NCBI RefSeq assembly: GCF_001456025.1
Contig: NZ_LMTZ01000055.1
Coordinates: forward strand, 62,001-126,000
Source of the DNA: Mastigocoleus testarum BC008
GTDB taxonomy: Bacteria; Cyanobacteriota; Cyanobacteriia; Cyanobacteriales; Nostocaceae
Direction: 5' to 3'
DNA length: 64,000 bases
The position numbers and the translations under genes are program-made. Each line of letters begins with the position of its first letter. Position 1 is the stretch's first letter. The notes under the pieces were generated by a model. That model did not search any database, was not told where the DNA came from, and saw only the letters and a list, made by a program, of their open reading frames with translations. Shown one piece after another: positions 35,192 through 44,780 of the stretch.

Positions 35192-36127
35192 AGTAGATAT
35201 TTCCCTTGACTTATTTGCTTATACTTAAAATAATAAGCAGGCCGCAAGAGCTAAATATCATACTTTGTTGTGATCTCTGTCACTGCAAAAATCACAACTA
35301 TTTGAAAAATCGCTTATAGAAACATTTGAGAACTAATTTTTTAGTTCTCCCAAGCTTGTTGAATCTTTTTTTTTACATCGGTAAAGACAACACAAGTATT
35401 TTTCTTTAAACCAGTAATAATACTAGTTTACTTGGTTATCTTTATGGAAAATGAAGAGATTTATATCATTGATAATAGCATTGAATAGTAGATAAATCAC
35501 GGTTTTTACAAAAATAAATCAACTTTGAAGGCTAATGGCAGATATTTTTTGGATAAAAGTATTTTGGGATACATTTTTTCTCTTCAGACTGAATCAAAAA
35601 TAATCAATTTCGTATTACATAAGACTATACATGTTTTATGGATATTGGCTTTGGTATTTGTTCTACGAAAACTAAATATTAGTAAATTAAAATTGGTATA
35701 TTTCAATAATTATTCATAGTTAGAGCAGTATCTAATAAGATATCGGTTGCGTAAATATTTTTTTGGGAAGGACGATAGGTGTAGCCAGACGCCTGAACGG
35801 CAGATCGCAGCCAAATCAAACAAAAAAACAATAATTGCTTAAGTGTGTCACAATAAAAGCGTCACATCACCTCACAAGTTCCTCACGTTTTTTATTTACA
35901 ACGGAATTATAGAAGAATGTTGGAGTTTTTAAGGGATAAACTAGGACAAGCATTCAAAACTGTTTTTATCCACAAGCCGACTTGTTTACTGATTTTTTGG
36001 GTTGCACATTTTTATTTTCTACCTCAAAGCTTTAATGTCTAGAACTCATCATCGGAAAATTCGTGTGCAATAATTTTACTTTTTTGCTCGTCATCAAATA
36101 AATATATACTGCTAGAGAGTCGAAAAA
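35192..36127. other. Gene-free stretch upstream of pflB
   Basis: Spacer of about 935 bp with the divergent promoters of the DUF4114-like gene and pflB. A dispersed repeat (gataggtgtagccagacgcc, about 35776) resembles one near 44553. At 35843-35880 the tract GTGTGTCACAATAAAAGCGT followed by CACATCACCTCACAAG has repeated TCACA half-sites and could bind a CRP/FNR-type regulator, but no full consensus site is present. A 41-codon frame at 35917-36042 is listed separately. Confidence 0.5.
35917..36042 (+). CDS. Possible small membrane protein (41 codons)
   Basis: Frame starting MLEFLRDKLGQAFKTVF and ending in a hydrophobic segment (CLLIFWVAHFYFLPQSF), with AGAAG upstream of the ATG, about 85 bp before pflB. 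The amphipathic start and hydrophobic end could be a short membrane peptide. Nothing but its shape supports it, and it may be chance. Confidence 0.2.
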   Translation: MLEFLRDKLGQAFKTVFIHKPTCLLIFWVAHFYFLPQSFNV

Positions 36128-38353
36128 ATGAAACAATGGCATGGGTTTCAACCTGGCAAATGGATGAAGGGAATCAATGTACGTGACTTTATCCAAAATA
36201 ACTACACACCCTATTTGGGAGATGAGTCTTTTTTAAAAAGTGCAACACAACGGACTCAAACTCTCTGGAGTCAGGTGAATAATCTGATGAAAGCGGAGCG
36301 AGACAAGGGGATTTTAGATACTGACACGGAAATTGTTTCGACAATTACTGCTCATGCACCGGGCTTTATTGATCGTGAACTGGAACAAATTGTAGGTTTA
36401 CAAACAGATAAACCCCTCAAACGTGCAATTATGCCTTTTGGTGGCGTTCGAGTGGTGAGATCATCCCTAGAAGCTTACGGCTATAAGCTTAGTCCTAAGA
36501 CCGAAGAGATTTTTACTAAATATCGTAAAAGCCATAATGACGGAGTTTTTGATGCTTATACAAGGGAAATGCGTCTAGCACGACATTCCGGTATTATCAC
36601 AGGTTTACCTGATGCTTACGGTAGGGGTCGAATTATTGGTGACTATCGTCGAGTAGCTTTATACGGTGTTGATCGCTTAATTGATGATAAGAAGGAACAA
36701 CTCTCATCTCTGGAAGTTGATACAATGGAATCTTCTATCATTCAACTCCGAGAAGAGATTAATGAGCAAATAAAAGCCTTGTTTGAATTTAAGAAGATGG
36801 CTTCTAGCTACGGGTTTGATATCAGTTACCCCGCTAGCAATGCTCAAGAAGCAGTACAATGGCTTTACTTTGGTTATCTTGCAGCAGTCAAAGAACAAAA
36901 CGGTGCTGCAATGTCTTTAGGAAGAGTTTCGACCTTCTTAGATATTTACTTCGAACGGGATTTACAACAAGGTAAAGTAACCGAACAGCAATTGCAAGAG
37001 CTTATCGACCACTTCGTAATGAAGTTGCGAATGGTACGTTTTTTGCGGACTCCAGAATACAACCAATTATTCTCCGGAGATCCCACCTGGGTAACTGAAT
37101 GTATTGGTGGAATGGGTGAAGATGGTAGAACTCTAGTCACTAAGAATAGCTTCCGCATTCTTAATACTCTGTACAATTTAGGAGCAGCACCAGAGCCTAA
37201 TTTAACTGTATTGTGGTCGGAACGCTTACCGAAACCATTCAAGCAGTTCTGTACTAACGTTTCTATAAATACTAGTTCAATCCAGTATGAGAATGACGAT
37301 TTGATGCGTCCTTACTGGGGTGATGATTACGGTATCGCTTGCTGTGTCTCTGGAATGCGAATTGGTAAGCAAATGCAATTCTTTGGCGCACGGGTTAATC
37401 TTGCTAAGTGTTTGTTGTACGCAATAAACGGTGGTAAAGATGAAAAATCCGGCGACCAAGTTGCGCCTGCTTTTGCACCAATTACTTCAGATTACCTTGA
37501 CTATGAAGAGGTAATAAGCAGATTTGATTTGATGTTAGATTGGTTAGCAAAAACCTACATCAATACCCTTAATGTCATCCACTACATGCACGATAAATAC
37601 TGCTACGAACGGATAGAGATGGCGTTACACGATCGTGATGTCTTTCGGACAATGGCTTGCGGTATGGCTGGTTTATCAGTAGTTGCAGATTCCCTAGCCG
37701 CGATTAAATATGCCAAAGTGAAAGTCTTACGGGATGAGGAAGGATTGGTTGTAGATTATCAGATAGAGGGCGATTTTCCTAAATATGGAAATAATGATGA
37801 CCAGGCTGATGATATTGCTGCTGGTTTAATTACTAATTTTATGAAAAAATTGCGGCAGCATAAAACCTATCGTAATGCTTTACCAACTCAATCAATATTA
37901 ACCATCACCTCTAATGTAGTCTACGGTAAGAAAACAGGTGCTACTCCAGATGGGAGAAAAGCTGGAGAACCCTTTGCTCCAGGTGCGAATCCCATGCACG
38001 GAAGAGATACAAAAGGCGCGATCGCTTCTCTTGCATCGGTGGCTAAACTTCCCTACGAATACTCTCAAGATGGTATCTCTAATACCTTTTCTATTGTTCC
38101 TAGTGCACTAGGGAAACTTCCAGAAGACAGAGTAAATAACTTGGTAGGAATGCTTGATGGTTACTTCCATGATGGCGGACATCATATTAATGTTAATGTC
38201 CTGAATCGGGAAATGTTATTAGATGCAATGGAACATCCTGAAGAATATCCGCAGTTAACGATTAGAGTTTCGGGTTACGCGGTGAATTTCATTAAACTAA
38301 CGCGAGAACAACAACTAGATGTTGTGAAGCGGACATTCCACGAAAGAATGTAA
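36128..38353 (+). CDS. pflB: Formate C-acetyltransferase (pyruvate formate-lyase)
   Basis: Glycyl-radical enzyme of 741 residues (Escherichia coli PflB has 760) that splits pyruvate with CoA into acetyl-CoA and formate. The active-site pair is Cys405-Cys406 in [20 protein letters not shown], and the radical glycine is Gly716 in RVSGYAVNF. Both are intact, as are family blocks such as [20 protein letters not shown]. The activating enzyme pflA lies 1.6 kb downstream, and adhE follows it. The radical form is destroyed by O2, so in a photosynthetic host it should work in dark anoxia. PFL is present in only some cyanobacteria, which suggests gain by transfer, though nothing in the local base composition marks it clearly as foreign. 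Confidence 0.95.
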   Translation: MKQWHGFQPGKWMKGINVRDFIQNNYTPYLGDESFLKSATQRTQTLWSQVNNLMKAERDKGILDTDTEIVSTITAHAPGFIDRELEQIVGLQTDKPLKRAIMPFGGVRVVRSSLEAYGYKLSPKTEEIFTKYRKSHNDGVFDAYTREMRLARHSGIITGLPDAYGRGRIIGDYRRVALYGVDRLIDDKKEQLSSLEVDTMESSIIQLREEINEQIKALFEFKKMASSYGFDISYPASNAQEAVQWLYFGYLAAVKEQNGAAMSLGRVSTFLDIYFERDLQQGKVTEQQLQELIDHFVMKLRMVRFLRTPEYNQLFSGDPTWVTECIGGMGEDGRTLVTKNSFRILNTLYNLGAAPEPNLTVLWSERLPKPFKQFCTNVSINTSSIQYENDDLMRPYWGDDYGIACCVSGMRIGKQMQFFGARVNLAKCLLYAINGGKDEKSGDQVAPAFAPITSDYLDYEEVISRFDLMLDWLAKTYINTLNVIHYMHDKYCYERIEMALHDRDVFRTMACGMAGLSVVADSLAAIKYAKVKVLRDEEGLVVDYQIEGDFPKYGNNDDQADDIAAGLITNFMKKLRQHKTYRNALPTQSILTITSNVVYGKKTGATPDGRKAGEPFAPGANPMHGRDTKGAIASLASVAKLPYEYSQDGISNTFSIVPSALGKLPEDRVNNLVGMLDGYFHDGGHHINVNVLNREMLLDAMEHPEEYPQLTIRVSGYAVNFIKLTREQQLDVVKRTFHERM

Positions 38354-38363
38354 ATAGATAAAT

Positions 38364-38391
38364 GTAGAGATGTACCTTGGTACGTCTTTAC
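38364..38391 (+). repeat. Diverged 28-bp palindrome after pflB (possible terminator)
   Basis: GTAGAGATGTACC-TT-GGTACGTCTTTAC: same length and outer arms as the GTAGAGACG family, with two unpaired positions. It lies 11 bp after the pflB stop and ahead of the phosphofructokinase gene, so it may lower read-through or protect the transcript end. Confidence 0.55.
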
Positions 38392-38455
38392 TATAGGACT
38401 GCAAACAGATATTTGAGATGAATCTAGATAGATATTTTAGTTTGTGATATAGATA

Positions 38456-39526
38456 ATGAAACTACAAAAAAGACTGGGTATTCTCACAAGTGGAGGAGAT
38501 TGTCCGGGATTAAATACCGTAATTCGAGCAGTAGTCAGTCATGGGATATTGACATATGACTGGAAAGTATTGGGTATTCCTTACGCAACAAAGGGTTTAT
38601 TAGAAAGAAAAACTATCCCACTATCACTGCACAGTTTTGACCTGCGTGGAATTGACCCACTATTAAACATGGGTGGGACAATTCTTGGAAGTATTAATAA
38701 AGGAGATACCTTAAATCAAATTGATGAACTTATTTGTGGTTATCGAGATTTAGAACTTGATGCATTAATTGGTATTGGTGGAGATGGAAGTTTAGCAATA
38801 TTGAATAAATTACAAATTATTGGAAATTGGCAATTTATTGCGATCCCCAAAACCATCGATAATGATGTAGCTTTAACAGATAGGGTCGTGGGATTTGATA
38901 CTGCTGTCAATACAATTGTCGACTCCTTAAATCGTCTCACATTCACCGCAGCAAGTCACGACCGAGTAATGATTGTGGAAGTTATGGGACGGAGTGCTGG
39001 ACACTTAGCTTTGTGTGCGGGGATCGCTGGTGGAGCAGATGTAATTTTGATCCCCGAAATTCCCTATTCTATTAAGGGAATATGCAAACATCTTGCAGAA
39101 TTACGCGATAAATGGGAACGAAGATTTGCAATTATTGTAGTTGCAGAAGGAGCAAAGGTCGCCGATGATTCATCTTTATATAAATCGTGTCAAACTCCCA
39201 ACTGTGGTATGGCACAATATATCGCAGATGAAATACATCATTGCAGCAATAACAAACTTGATATTCGTGTTTCTGTACTGGGACATATCCAACGTGGGGG
39301 AATACCTACAGCCTTAGACAGATTGGTCGCAACTGCATTTGGTAAGGCTGCTGTAGATTTGATTGCTGCTGGGGAAAGTGGCAAAATGGCGGCTTGGCGA
39401 GATGGTCAAGTGAAGGCTGTTGCTTTAGATGATGTTTTGAGTCAAAGTCCATTGCATGTGGCTAAAAATCACTATTTAGTTGAAACTGCAAGTGCTTTGG
39501 GTATCTATATTGGAAATGGACGATAA
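38456..39526 (+). CDS. pfkA: 6-phosphofructokinase
   Basis: Protein of 356 residues of the PFK-A family, which phosphorylates fructose 6-phosphate. Motifs: ILTSGGDCPGLN (nucleotide loop), GIGGDGSLAIL (about 100-110), PKTIDNDVALTD with the catalytic Asp, GRSAGHLAL and LGHIQRGGIPTALDR. The donor site combines Gly in GGDGS, usual for ATP users, with Lys in PKTIDND, usual for pyrophosphate users; this mix marks the group often called non-allosteric ATP-type. The true donor needs assay. The gene sits between pflB and pflA in the same direction, which suggests that glycolytic flux and pyruvate cleavage are regulated together. Confidence 0.9.
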   Translation: MKLQKRLGILTSGGDCPGLNTVIRAVVSHGILTYDWKVLGIPYATKGLLERKTIPLSLHSFDLRGIDPLLNMGGTILGSINKGDTLNQIDELICGYRDLELDALIGIGGDGSLAILNKLQIIGNWQFIAIPKTIDNDVALTDRVVGFDTAVNTIVDSLNRLTFTAASHDRVMIVEVMGRSAGHLALCAGIAGGADVILIPEIPYSIKGICKHLAELRDKWERRFAIIVVAEGAKVADDSSLYKSCQTPNCGMAQYIADEIHHCSNNKLDIRVSVLGHIQRGGIPTALDRLVATAFGKAAVDLIAAGESGKMAAWRDGQVKAVALDDVLSQSPLHVAKNHYLVETASALGIYIGNGR

Positions 39527-39916
39527 AGTAAGTTGTTAGTAAAGTAGAATTATCGTACCGGAGCAAAATATTTATGACTACACTAATTTAGTATTTAAGG
39601 GGAAATACTTAATAATCTATTTATAATTTCCCTCCAGTCTATGGTTTGGATTCACACAAACTAGGCATATACTTTAGTCTTTTTGTAATTCAACTTGTAA
39701 AATAGTATTTGTACTCTCCTACGACAACAAAATCTGTCTTCAATCAAGAATCGCCATACTATCTGAAAAATACAGAAGCATACTCTACCTATCCCAGAGT
39801 AAACAAGGACTTAGAAGTAACATTTGGTAAATTTTCTCATTTTTTCACAAGTTCCTCAAATTATTATCCTATAACTCACAGTGAAGCGAATACAAAAGTA
39901 AACTTTCCTCTGCACT
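39527..39916. other. Gene-free stretch upstream of pflA
   Basis: AT-rich spacer of 390 bp. It is long enough for a separate pflA-adhE promoter. I see no repeat; the open frame that enters from 39709 is discussed among the rejected items. Confidence 0.5.
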
Positions 39917-40678
39917 ATGGGTATATCTCAAATCACTACATCAATCACAAACATATCAGGCTACATCCACTCAGTGGAAACCTGTGGAACAGTGGATGGT
40001 CCTGGAATTCGCTTTGTAATTTTTACTACAGGTTGTCCCTTACGTTGTTTGTATTGCAGTAATCCCGACTGTCGCTATCTGGAAAATGGGAAACGGGTAA
40101 CAGTTGATGAATTAATTACAGAAATTCAGAAATATGTTTCTTATATGAAAGCTTCTGGTGGAGGTGTAACAGCTTGTGGTGGTGAACCTTTATTTCAACC
40201 AGAGTTTGTCAGAGAGATTTTCCGACGCTGTAAAGAATTGGGAATACATACAGCTTTAGATACATCTGGATTTTGCAACTTAGAAACAGCAAAATCTGTA
40301 TTAGAATTTGCAGATTTAGTACTACTTGATATTAAATCATTCGATCCTGCTATCTATCGGAAAGTCACAAGCGTTGATATTGAACCAACACTCAATCTTG
40401 CTAAATACTTAAGTAAAATCAATAAACCAACCTGGATTCGATTTGTATTGGTACCTGGTTTAACCGACGACCCGGACAACATCGCGATGTTAGCTGATTT
40501 TATTTCTACTCTGAATAATATTGAGAGGGTTGAAGTTTTACCATTTCACAAGATGGGTGAATATAAATGGGAAGAACTAGGTTACGAATATGAACTCCAA
40601 GAAACTCCAACCCCTACTTCAGAAGAGATAGAAAAAGCATTAACTATTTTCCGTAATAAGGGTTTAACGGTGTTTTAA
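39917..40678 (+). CDS. pflA: Pyruvate formate-lyase activating enzyme (radical SAM)
   Basis: Protein of 253 residues. The radical SAM 4Fe-4S cluster motif CxxxCxxC is Cys40, Cys44 and Cys47 in TGCPLRCLYCSNPD, preceded by the family signature VDGPGIRFVIFTTGC. GGGVTACGGEPL is the glycine motif that binds SAM, and HKMGEYKWEELG near the C-terminus matches PflA. It abstracts H from the glycine of PflB to make the active radical. Length is usual (E. coli PflA has 246). It is followed by adhE after about 105 bp in the same direction. Its pairing with a complete pflB makes the function near certain. Confidence 0.95.
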   Translation: MGISQITTSITNISGYIHSVETCGTVDGPGIRFVIFTTGCPLRCLYCSNPDCRYLENGKRVTVDELITEIQKYVSYMKASGGGVTACGGEPLFQPEFVREIFRRCKELGIHTALDTSGFCNLETAKSVLEFADLVLLDIKSFDPAIYRKVTSVDIEPTLNLAKYLSKINKPTWIRFVLVPGLTDDPDNIAMLADFISTLNNIERVEVLPFHKMGEYKWEELGYEYELQETPTPTSEEIEKALTIFRNKGLTVF

Positions 40679-40783
40679 GCTGATAAACATTCTTGATTTA
40701 AACTTTTACTTAAACTTTGAATGTGCGAGGCTCTACATAACACTTCGTATCATTTCAAAATCCAACATATGGTAGTAAAAATT

Positions 40784-43486
40784 ATGAAAGAAATTATGCA
40801 AGTTACAAACATTCAAGAATTAGAATTACTTGTACAAAAGGTCAAGAAAGCACAAGAAATATATGCTAGCTACTCTCAAGAAAAAGTTGATTTGATTTTT
40901 AAGCAAGCAGCCTTAGCAGCTAACAATCAAAGAATACCGTTAGCTAAACTGGCTGTTTCAGAAACTGGTATGGGTATTATTGAAGATAAAGTAATCAAAA
41001 ATCACTTTGCTTCTGAATATATCTATAACAAGTATAAATCCCAAAAAACCTGCGGTGTTATTGAAGAAGATAAAGCTTTTGGTATTCAAAAAATAGCTGC
41101 ACCTGTGGGAATCATTGCTGGGATAGTTCCTGTTACTAATCCGACCTCTACGACTATTTTTAAAACATTAATTGCTCTCAAAACTCGTAACGGAATAATT
41201 CTTTCCCCCCATCCTAAGGCAAAGAAATGTACGATTGAAACAGCAAAAATTATTCTTGAAGCAGCAATTTCTGCTGGTGCTCCCGAAGATATTATCGGTT
41301 GGATTGATGAACCAAGTATCGAACTATCCAAAACATTAATGCAGCATCAAGAAATCAGATTAATTTTAGCAACTGGTGGACCAGGAATGGTGCGTGCTGC
41401 TTATTCTTCAGGAAATCCATCTTTAGGTGTAGGTGCGGGTAATACTCCTGCAGTAATTGATGTTTCTGCAGATATTAAAACTGCTGTTAGCTCAATTTTG
41501 CTGAGTAAAACTTTCGATAATGGGATGATTTGTGCTTCGGAACAATCTGTAGTTGTTGTTGATGAAATCTACGAAAAAGTTAAACAGGAATTTATTTGTC
41601 GCGGTGCATATTTTCTGAATGATGAGGAAAAAAATCAAATCGGTAGCTTGATATTGAAAGATGGGAGATTGAATGCAGCAATTGTCGGACAGTCGGTGGG
41701 AACGATAGCAAAACTTGCTGACATTCAGCTCAAACAGGAAGTTTCTGGATGTGGAGAAGATAGTTATTGTCCGTTACCCAGTAGCTATAAAACTTTGATC
41801 GCTGAAGTTGAAGAAATTGGCGCTACCGAAGCTTTTTCTTATGAGAAATTATCACCGATATTAGCCATGTATCGGGCAAAAAATTTCCATGAAGCGGTTA
41901 CAAAAGCCGAAAATTTGATTGAATTTGGTGGTCCCGGACATACTGCTGTTTTATATACCGATCCTGCAAACCTCGATGATATTGCTTATTTTGAGAATGG
42001 TGTAAAAACTTCACGAGTTCTGATTAATACACCATCTTCCCAAGGTGCAATTGGGGATCTATATAATTTCAAATTAGACCCATCGTTAACTTTGGGTTGT
42101 GGAAGTTGGGGTGGTAATACCATATCTGATAACGTTACACCCTATCACCTACTTAATATTAAAACAGTGTCCCAGCGTCGGGAAAATATGCTGTGGTTCC
42201 GTATTCCACCAAAAGTCTATTTTAAATACGGTTGTTTACCTGTAGCTTTGCGAGATTTAATAGGTAAAAAACGGGCATTTATTATTACCGACAAAGGTTT
42301 ATTTAACCTGGGAATTGTCGATCGCGTCACCCAAGCTTTAGATGAAATTGGAATTAAATATGATGTATTCCATGACGTGGAACCGGATCCAACTTTATCT
42401 AATGTCGAACAAGGTTTAAGATTATTGAGAAATTATCAACCAGATGCGATTATTGCAATTGGTGGTGGTTCACCCATGGATGCAGCCAAAGTAATGTGGT
42501 TGATGTACGAACATCCCGATGTGGAATTTGCAGGTTTAGCCATGCGATTTATGGATATTCGCAAGCGCGTGTATGACTTACCACCATTGGGACAAAAAGC
42601 CATGTTGGTGGCGATTCCGACAACTTCCGGTACAGGTTCGGAGGTCACACCATTTGCAGTTGTCACCGATGAAAAAGTAGGAGTTAAGTATCCTTTAGCA
42701 GACTATTCGCTCACACCAAATATGGCGATCGTAGACCCAGAATTGGTCTTGAATATGCCGAAAAAGTTAACCGCATATGGTGGAATTGATGCTTTAACCC
42801 ATGCATTGGAAGCTTATGTTTCGGTAATGGCGACTGAGTTTACAGACGGATTAGCATTACAAGCAATAGATTTATTATTCAAATACTTACCAAGAGCTTA
42901 TAACAATGGTAGTAACGATCCTGAAGCGCGGGAAAAAGTTCACTATGCTGCAACCATAGCCGGAATGGCATTTGCTAATGCCTTTTTAGGAGTTTGTCAC
43001 TCCATGGCTCATAAATTAGGAGCAACTTTTCACGTACCTCATGGCTTAGCAAATGCACTGATGATTTCCCATGTCATTCGTTATAATGCTACCGATGTTC
43101 CTTTTAAACAAGCGATTTTTCCACAATATAAATATCCCCATGCAAAGAAACGTTACGCACAGATTGCAGATTTCCTTCAACTAGGCGGAAATACATTGGA
43201 TGAAAAGGTGGAAAAACTAGTGGACAAGATAGAAAATCTTAAACACCAAGTCGATATTCCTCTTACTATTAAAGAGACATTGGGTTCGGATGATAAGACT
43301 TTCTACAATAGCTTGGAAAAAATGGCAGAACAAGCATTTGATGACCAATGTACTGGAGCAAATCCTCGCTATCCATTAATTAACGATTTGAAAGAATTGT
43401 ATGTTTTAGCTTATTGTGGTTGTCGTATCGATGCAGCTTTTTATCATGAAGATGAATTGGGGGATTTGCAACTTGAAACAGTATGA
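40784..43486 (+). CDS. adhE: Bifunctional acetaldehyde/alcohol dehydrogenase
   Basis: Two-domain enzyme reducing acetyl-CoA to acetaldehyde and then ethanol with 2 NADH. The N-terminal aldehyde dehydrogenase half (to about residue 430) holds the catalytic Cys in NGMICASEQSVVV; the C-terminal iron alcohol dehydrogenase half holds AIGGGSPMDAAK, PTTSGTGSEVTPF and the metal histidines in GVCHSMAHKLGATFHVPHG. It matches the E. coli AdhE start pattern from MQVTNIQELELLVQKVKKAQ, so the ATG at 40784 (or 40796) is preferred over the ATG at 40721, which would add 21 residues absent in relatives. About 900 residues, close to the usual 890. It is last in the pflB-pfkA-pflA-adhE series and regenerates NAD during fermentation. 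Confidence 0.95.
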   Translation: MKEIMQVTNIQELELLVQKVKKAQEIYASYSQEKVDLIFKQAALAANNQRIPLAKLAVSETGMGIIEDKVIKNHFASEYIYNKYKSQKTCGVIEEDKAFGIQKIAAPVGIIAGIVPVTNPTSTTIFKTLIALKTRNGIILSPHPKAKKCTIETAKIILEAAISAGAPEDIIGWIDEPSIELSKTLMQHQEIRLILATGGPGMVRAAYSSGNPSLGVGAGNTPAVIDVSADIKTAVSSILLSKTFDNGMICASEQSVVVVDEIYEKVKQEFICRGAYFLNDEEKNQIGSLILKDGRLNAAIVGQSVGTIAKLADIQLKQEVSGCGEDSYCPLPSSYKTLIAEVEEIGATEAFSYEKLSPILAMYRAKNFHEAVTKAENLIEFGGPGHTAVLYTDPANLDDIAYFENGVKTSRVLINTPSSQGAIGDLYNFKLDPSLTLGCGSWGGNTISDNVTPYHLLNIKTVSQRRENMLWFRIPPKVYFKYGCLPVALRDLIGKKRAFIITDKGLFNLGIVDRVTQALDEIGIKYDVFHDVEPDPTLSNVEQGLRLLRNYQPDAIIAIGGGSPMDAAKVMWLMYEHPDVEFAGLAMRFMDIRKRVYDLPPLGQKAMLVAIPTTSGTGSEVTPFAVVTDEKVGVKYPLADYSLTPNMAIVDPELVLNMPKKLTAYGGIDALTHALEAYVSVMATEFTDGLALQAIDLLFKYLPRAYNNGSNDPEAREKVHYAATIAGMAFANAFLGVCHSMAHKLGATFHVPHGLANALMISHVIRYNATDVPFKQAIFPQYKYPHAKKRYAQIADFLQLGGNTLDEKVEKLVDKIENLKHQVDIPLTIKETLGSDDKTFYNSLEKMAEQAFDDQCTGANPRYPLINDLKELYVLAYCGCRIDAAFYHEDELGDLQLETV

Positions 43487-44005
43487 GTTGAAAATTATGA
43501 TCCCTCCTCAGAAATATAACTGGAGATACGAAAATTAGGAATTAGCTACGGATTTACAAGTAAAAAGTAGGATTAGGGCGCACATCGATGCGCCCTTACA
43601 GTTTATGAAATTCACAACTAGAGACTGCTTTATCATTTGTCTTTTCAATTGACATCTACTGGAGGTGTATTATAAAAGACCTCTGTGATAATTAGCTTGA
43701 AACCACTGTGATTGCTGAACTCTCCCAGTTGCTAGCTTCTTAGCAACTTCTAGCGTTCAACCTCTCAGTTTTCTCAGAAAACTCTTAGTCAAGTCTCAGT
43801 TATCCATCACTAGTTCCTCAGTTTCATCCCCGATATTGGTAATAACAGACCGCGCCTATGGCGACCAGAAGTATGTTTATCATAGGTTTTACCGCGTCTA
43901 CGGCGTTAGCATAGCGTGTCCGTAGAACAAACAGGATTTATCAATATCCTAACCTAGGTACGTAGTAAGATATGAGTAAATAAAAATACCAGTTTAGGGA
44001 GTTCC
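43487..44005. other. Gene-free stretch after adhE
   Basis: Contains a GC-rich hairpin at 43575-43596 and, at about 43850-43930, dispersed repeats (cgcctatggcgacc, cgcgtctacggcgttagca) of a kind seen widely in cyanobacterial spacers. It ends with AGGGAG ahead of the next gene. No gene is seen. Confidence 0.6.
43575..43596 (+). terminator. GC-rich hairpin downstream of adhE
   Basis: Arms AGGGCGCA and TGCGCCCT pair perfectly around CATCGA, 88 bp after the adhE stop. There is no T run, so it could be a transcript-stabilising or terminator hairpin, or a small palindromic repeat. Confidence 0.4.
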
Positions 44006-44530
44006 ATGAAACGTAATTTTTTTGTCTTCGCAGGTTTAATTATGGCTACTGTTGCGATTATTGGCTGTACTCAACAGCAAGCCGTTACTCAAACAACAAG
44101 CCCAAGCGACGAAAGTACAGTCACCGCAAGTTCCAGTTCTGCTGATTCTCTGACAAAAGAAACTACACAAACATCTAAAGCTCTAAGCTCTGGAACTTTT
44201 GTGGACGGAGAGCATCCCACCTCTGGGACTGTCCGTATTGTCAAAAAAGACGGCAAGCACATTTTAGAACTCGACTCGGCTTTTAAAACTTCTACTACAG
44301 GGCCAGATTTAGTTGTAATTTTACATCGTTTGCCAGATGTGATTGGCTCAACCAAACCACCTGCTTATCCTATTAATGAGGGCGATTACGTTATTCTTGC
44401 CCCTTTACAGAAGTATAGCGGTGCTCAAAGCTATGAGATTCCAAAAAATATCAATTTAAAAGAATTTCAATCGGCTGCTATTTGGTGCCGCAAATTTAAT
44501 GCAACCTTCGGAGCCGCCAAACTTCTGTAG
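44006..44530 (+). CDS. DM13-domain lipoprotein
   Basis: Protein of 174 residues. A lipoprotein signal (MKRNFFVFAGLIMATVAIIGC) places the lipidated Cys near residue 21, followed by a Ser/Thr/Gln-rich tether. From about residue 63 the DM13 domain runs to the end: SSGTFVDGEHPTSGTVRIV, then GPDLVVILHR, and closing IWCRKFNATFGAAKL with the conserved Cys. DM13 domains are proposed to take part in redox or electron transfer; the single conserved Cys is kept here. The ATG has AGGGAG 5 bp upstream. It stands alone between adhE and the NRPS operon. A link to fermentation is not supported beyond position. Confidence 0.8.
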   Translation: MKRNFFVFAGLIMATVAIIGCTQQQAVTQTTSPSDESTVTASSSSADSLTKETTQTSKALSSGTFVDGEHPTSGTVRIVKKDGKHILELDSAFKTSTTGPDLVVILHRLPDVIGSTKPPAYPINEGDYVILAPLQKYSGAQSYEIPKNINLKEFQSAAIWCRKFNATFGAAKLL

Positions 44531-44539
44531 TTAAGGGAA

Positions 44540-44665
44540 ACCTAAAGTGCGAAGCGATAGGCGTAGCCACCTGCTTGCAGATCGCATAGCGCAGAGCCTT
44601 TGGCGTCGGCGCAGTCTCTTCTCTGCCCTTGAGGCTTATCGCTTTACGCATCGAAACACTCGCCT
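44540..44665. repeat. GC-rich dispersed repeat cluster
   Basis: Reads gataggcgtagccacctgct, then agagcctttggcgtcggcgc and related units, including an imperfect inverted repeat (gcgaagcgata near 44549, tatcgctttacgc near 44637). It lies in the 250-bp spacer between convergent genes. Confidence 0.5.
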
Positions 44666-44780
44666 AGCATGGTCATAAGTTATATTTATTGTGTGAATCC
44701 CTACACGTAATAGTGATGCGATCAGCATTTCTTATTCATGATTTGACAACCGGTAGTGATTCCCATGTAAGTGATTTATG

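Noticed and set aside
35525..35719. 64-codon plus-strand frame upstream of pflB
   Set aside because: A hydrophobic stretch is present, but there is no clear start signal or family likeness, and it lies in very AT-rich DNA.
35840..35885. FNR or NtcA site before pflB
   Set aside because: TCACA half-sites occur, but neither TTGAT-N4-ATCAA nor GTA-N8-TAC is present at a promoter-like position.
39709..40062. 117-codon frame overlapping the start of pflA
   Set aside because: Starts with TTG, the last third is pflA read in another frame, and the rest is Ser/Tyr/Asn-rich with no motif. A leader role cannot be excluded but is not supported.
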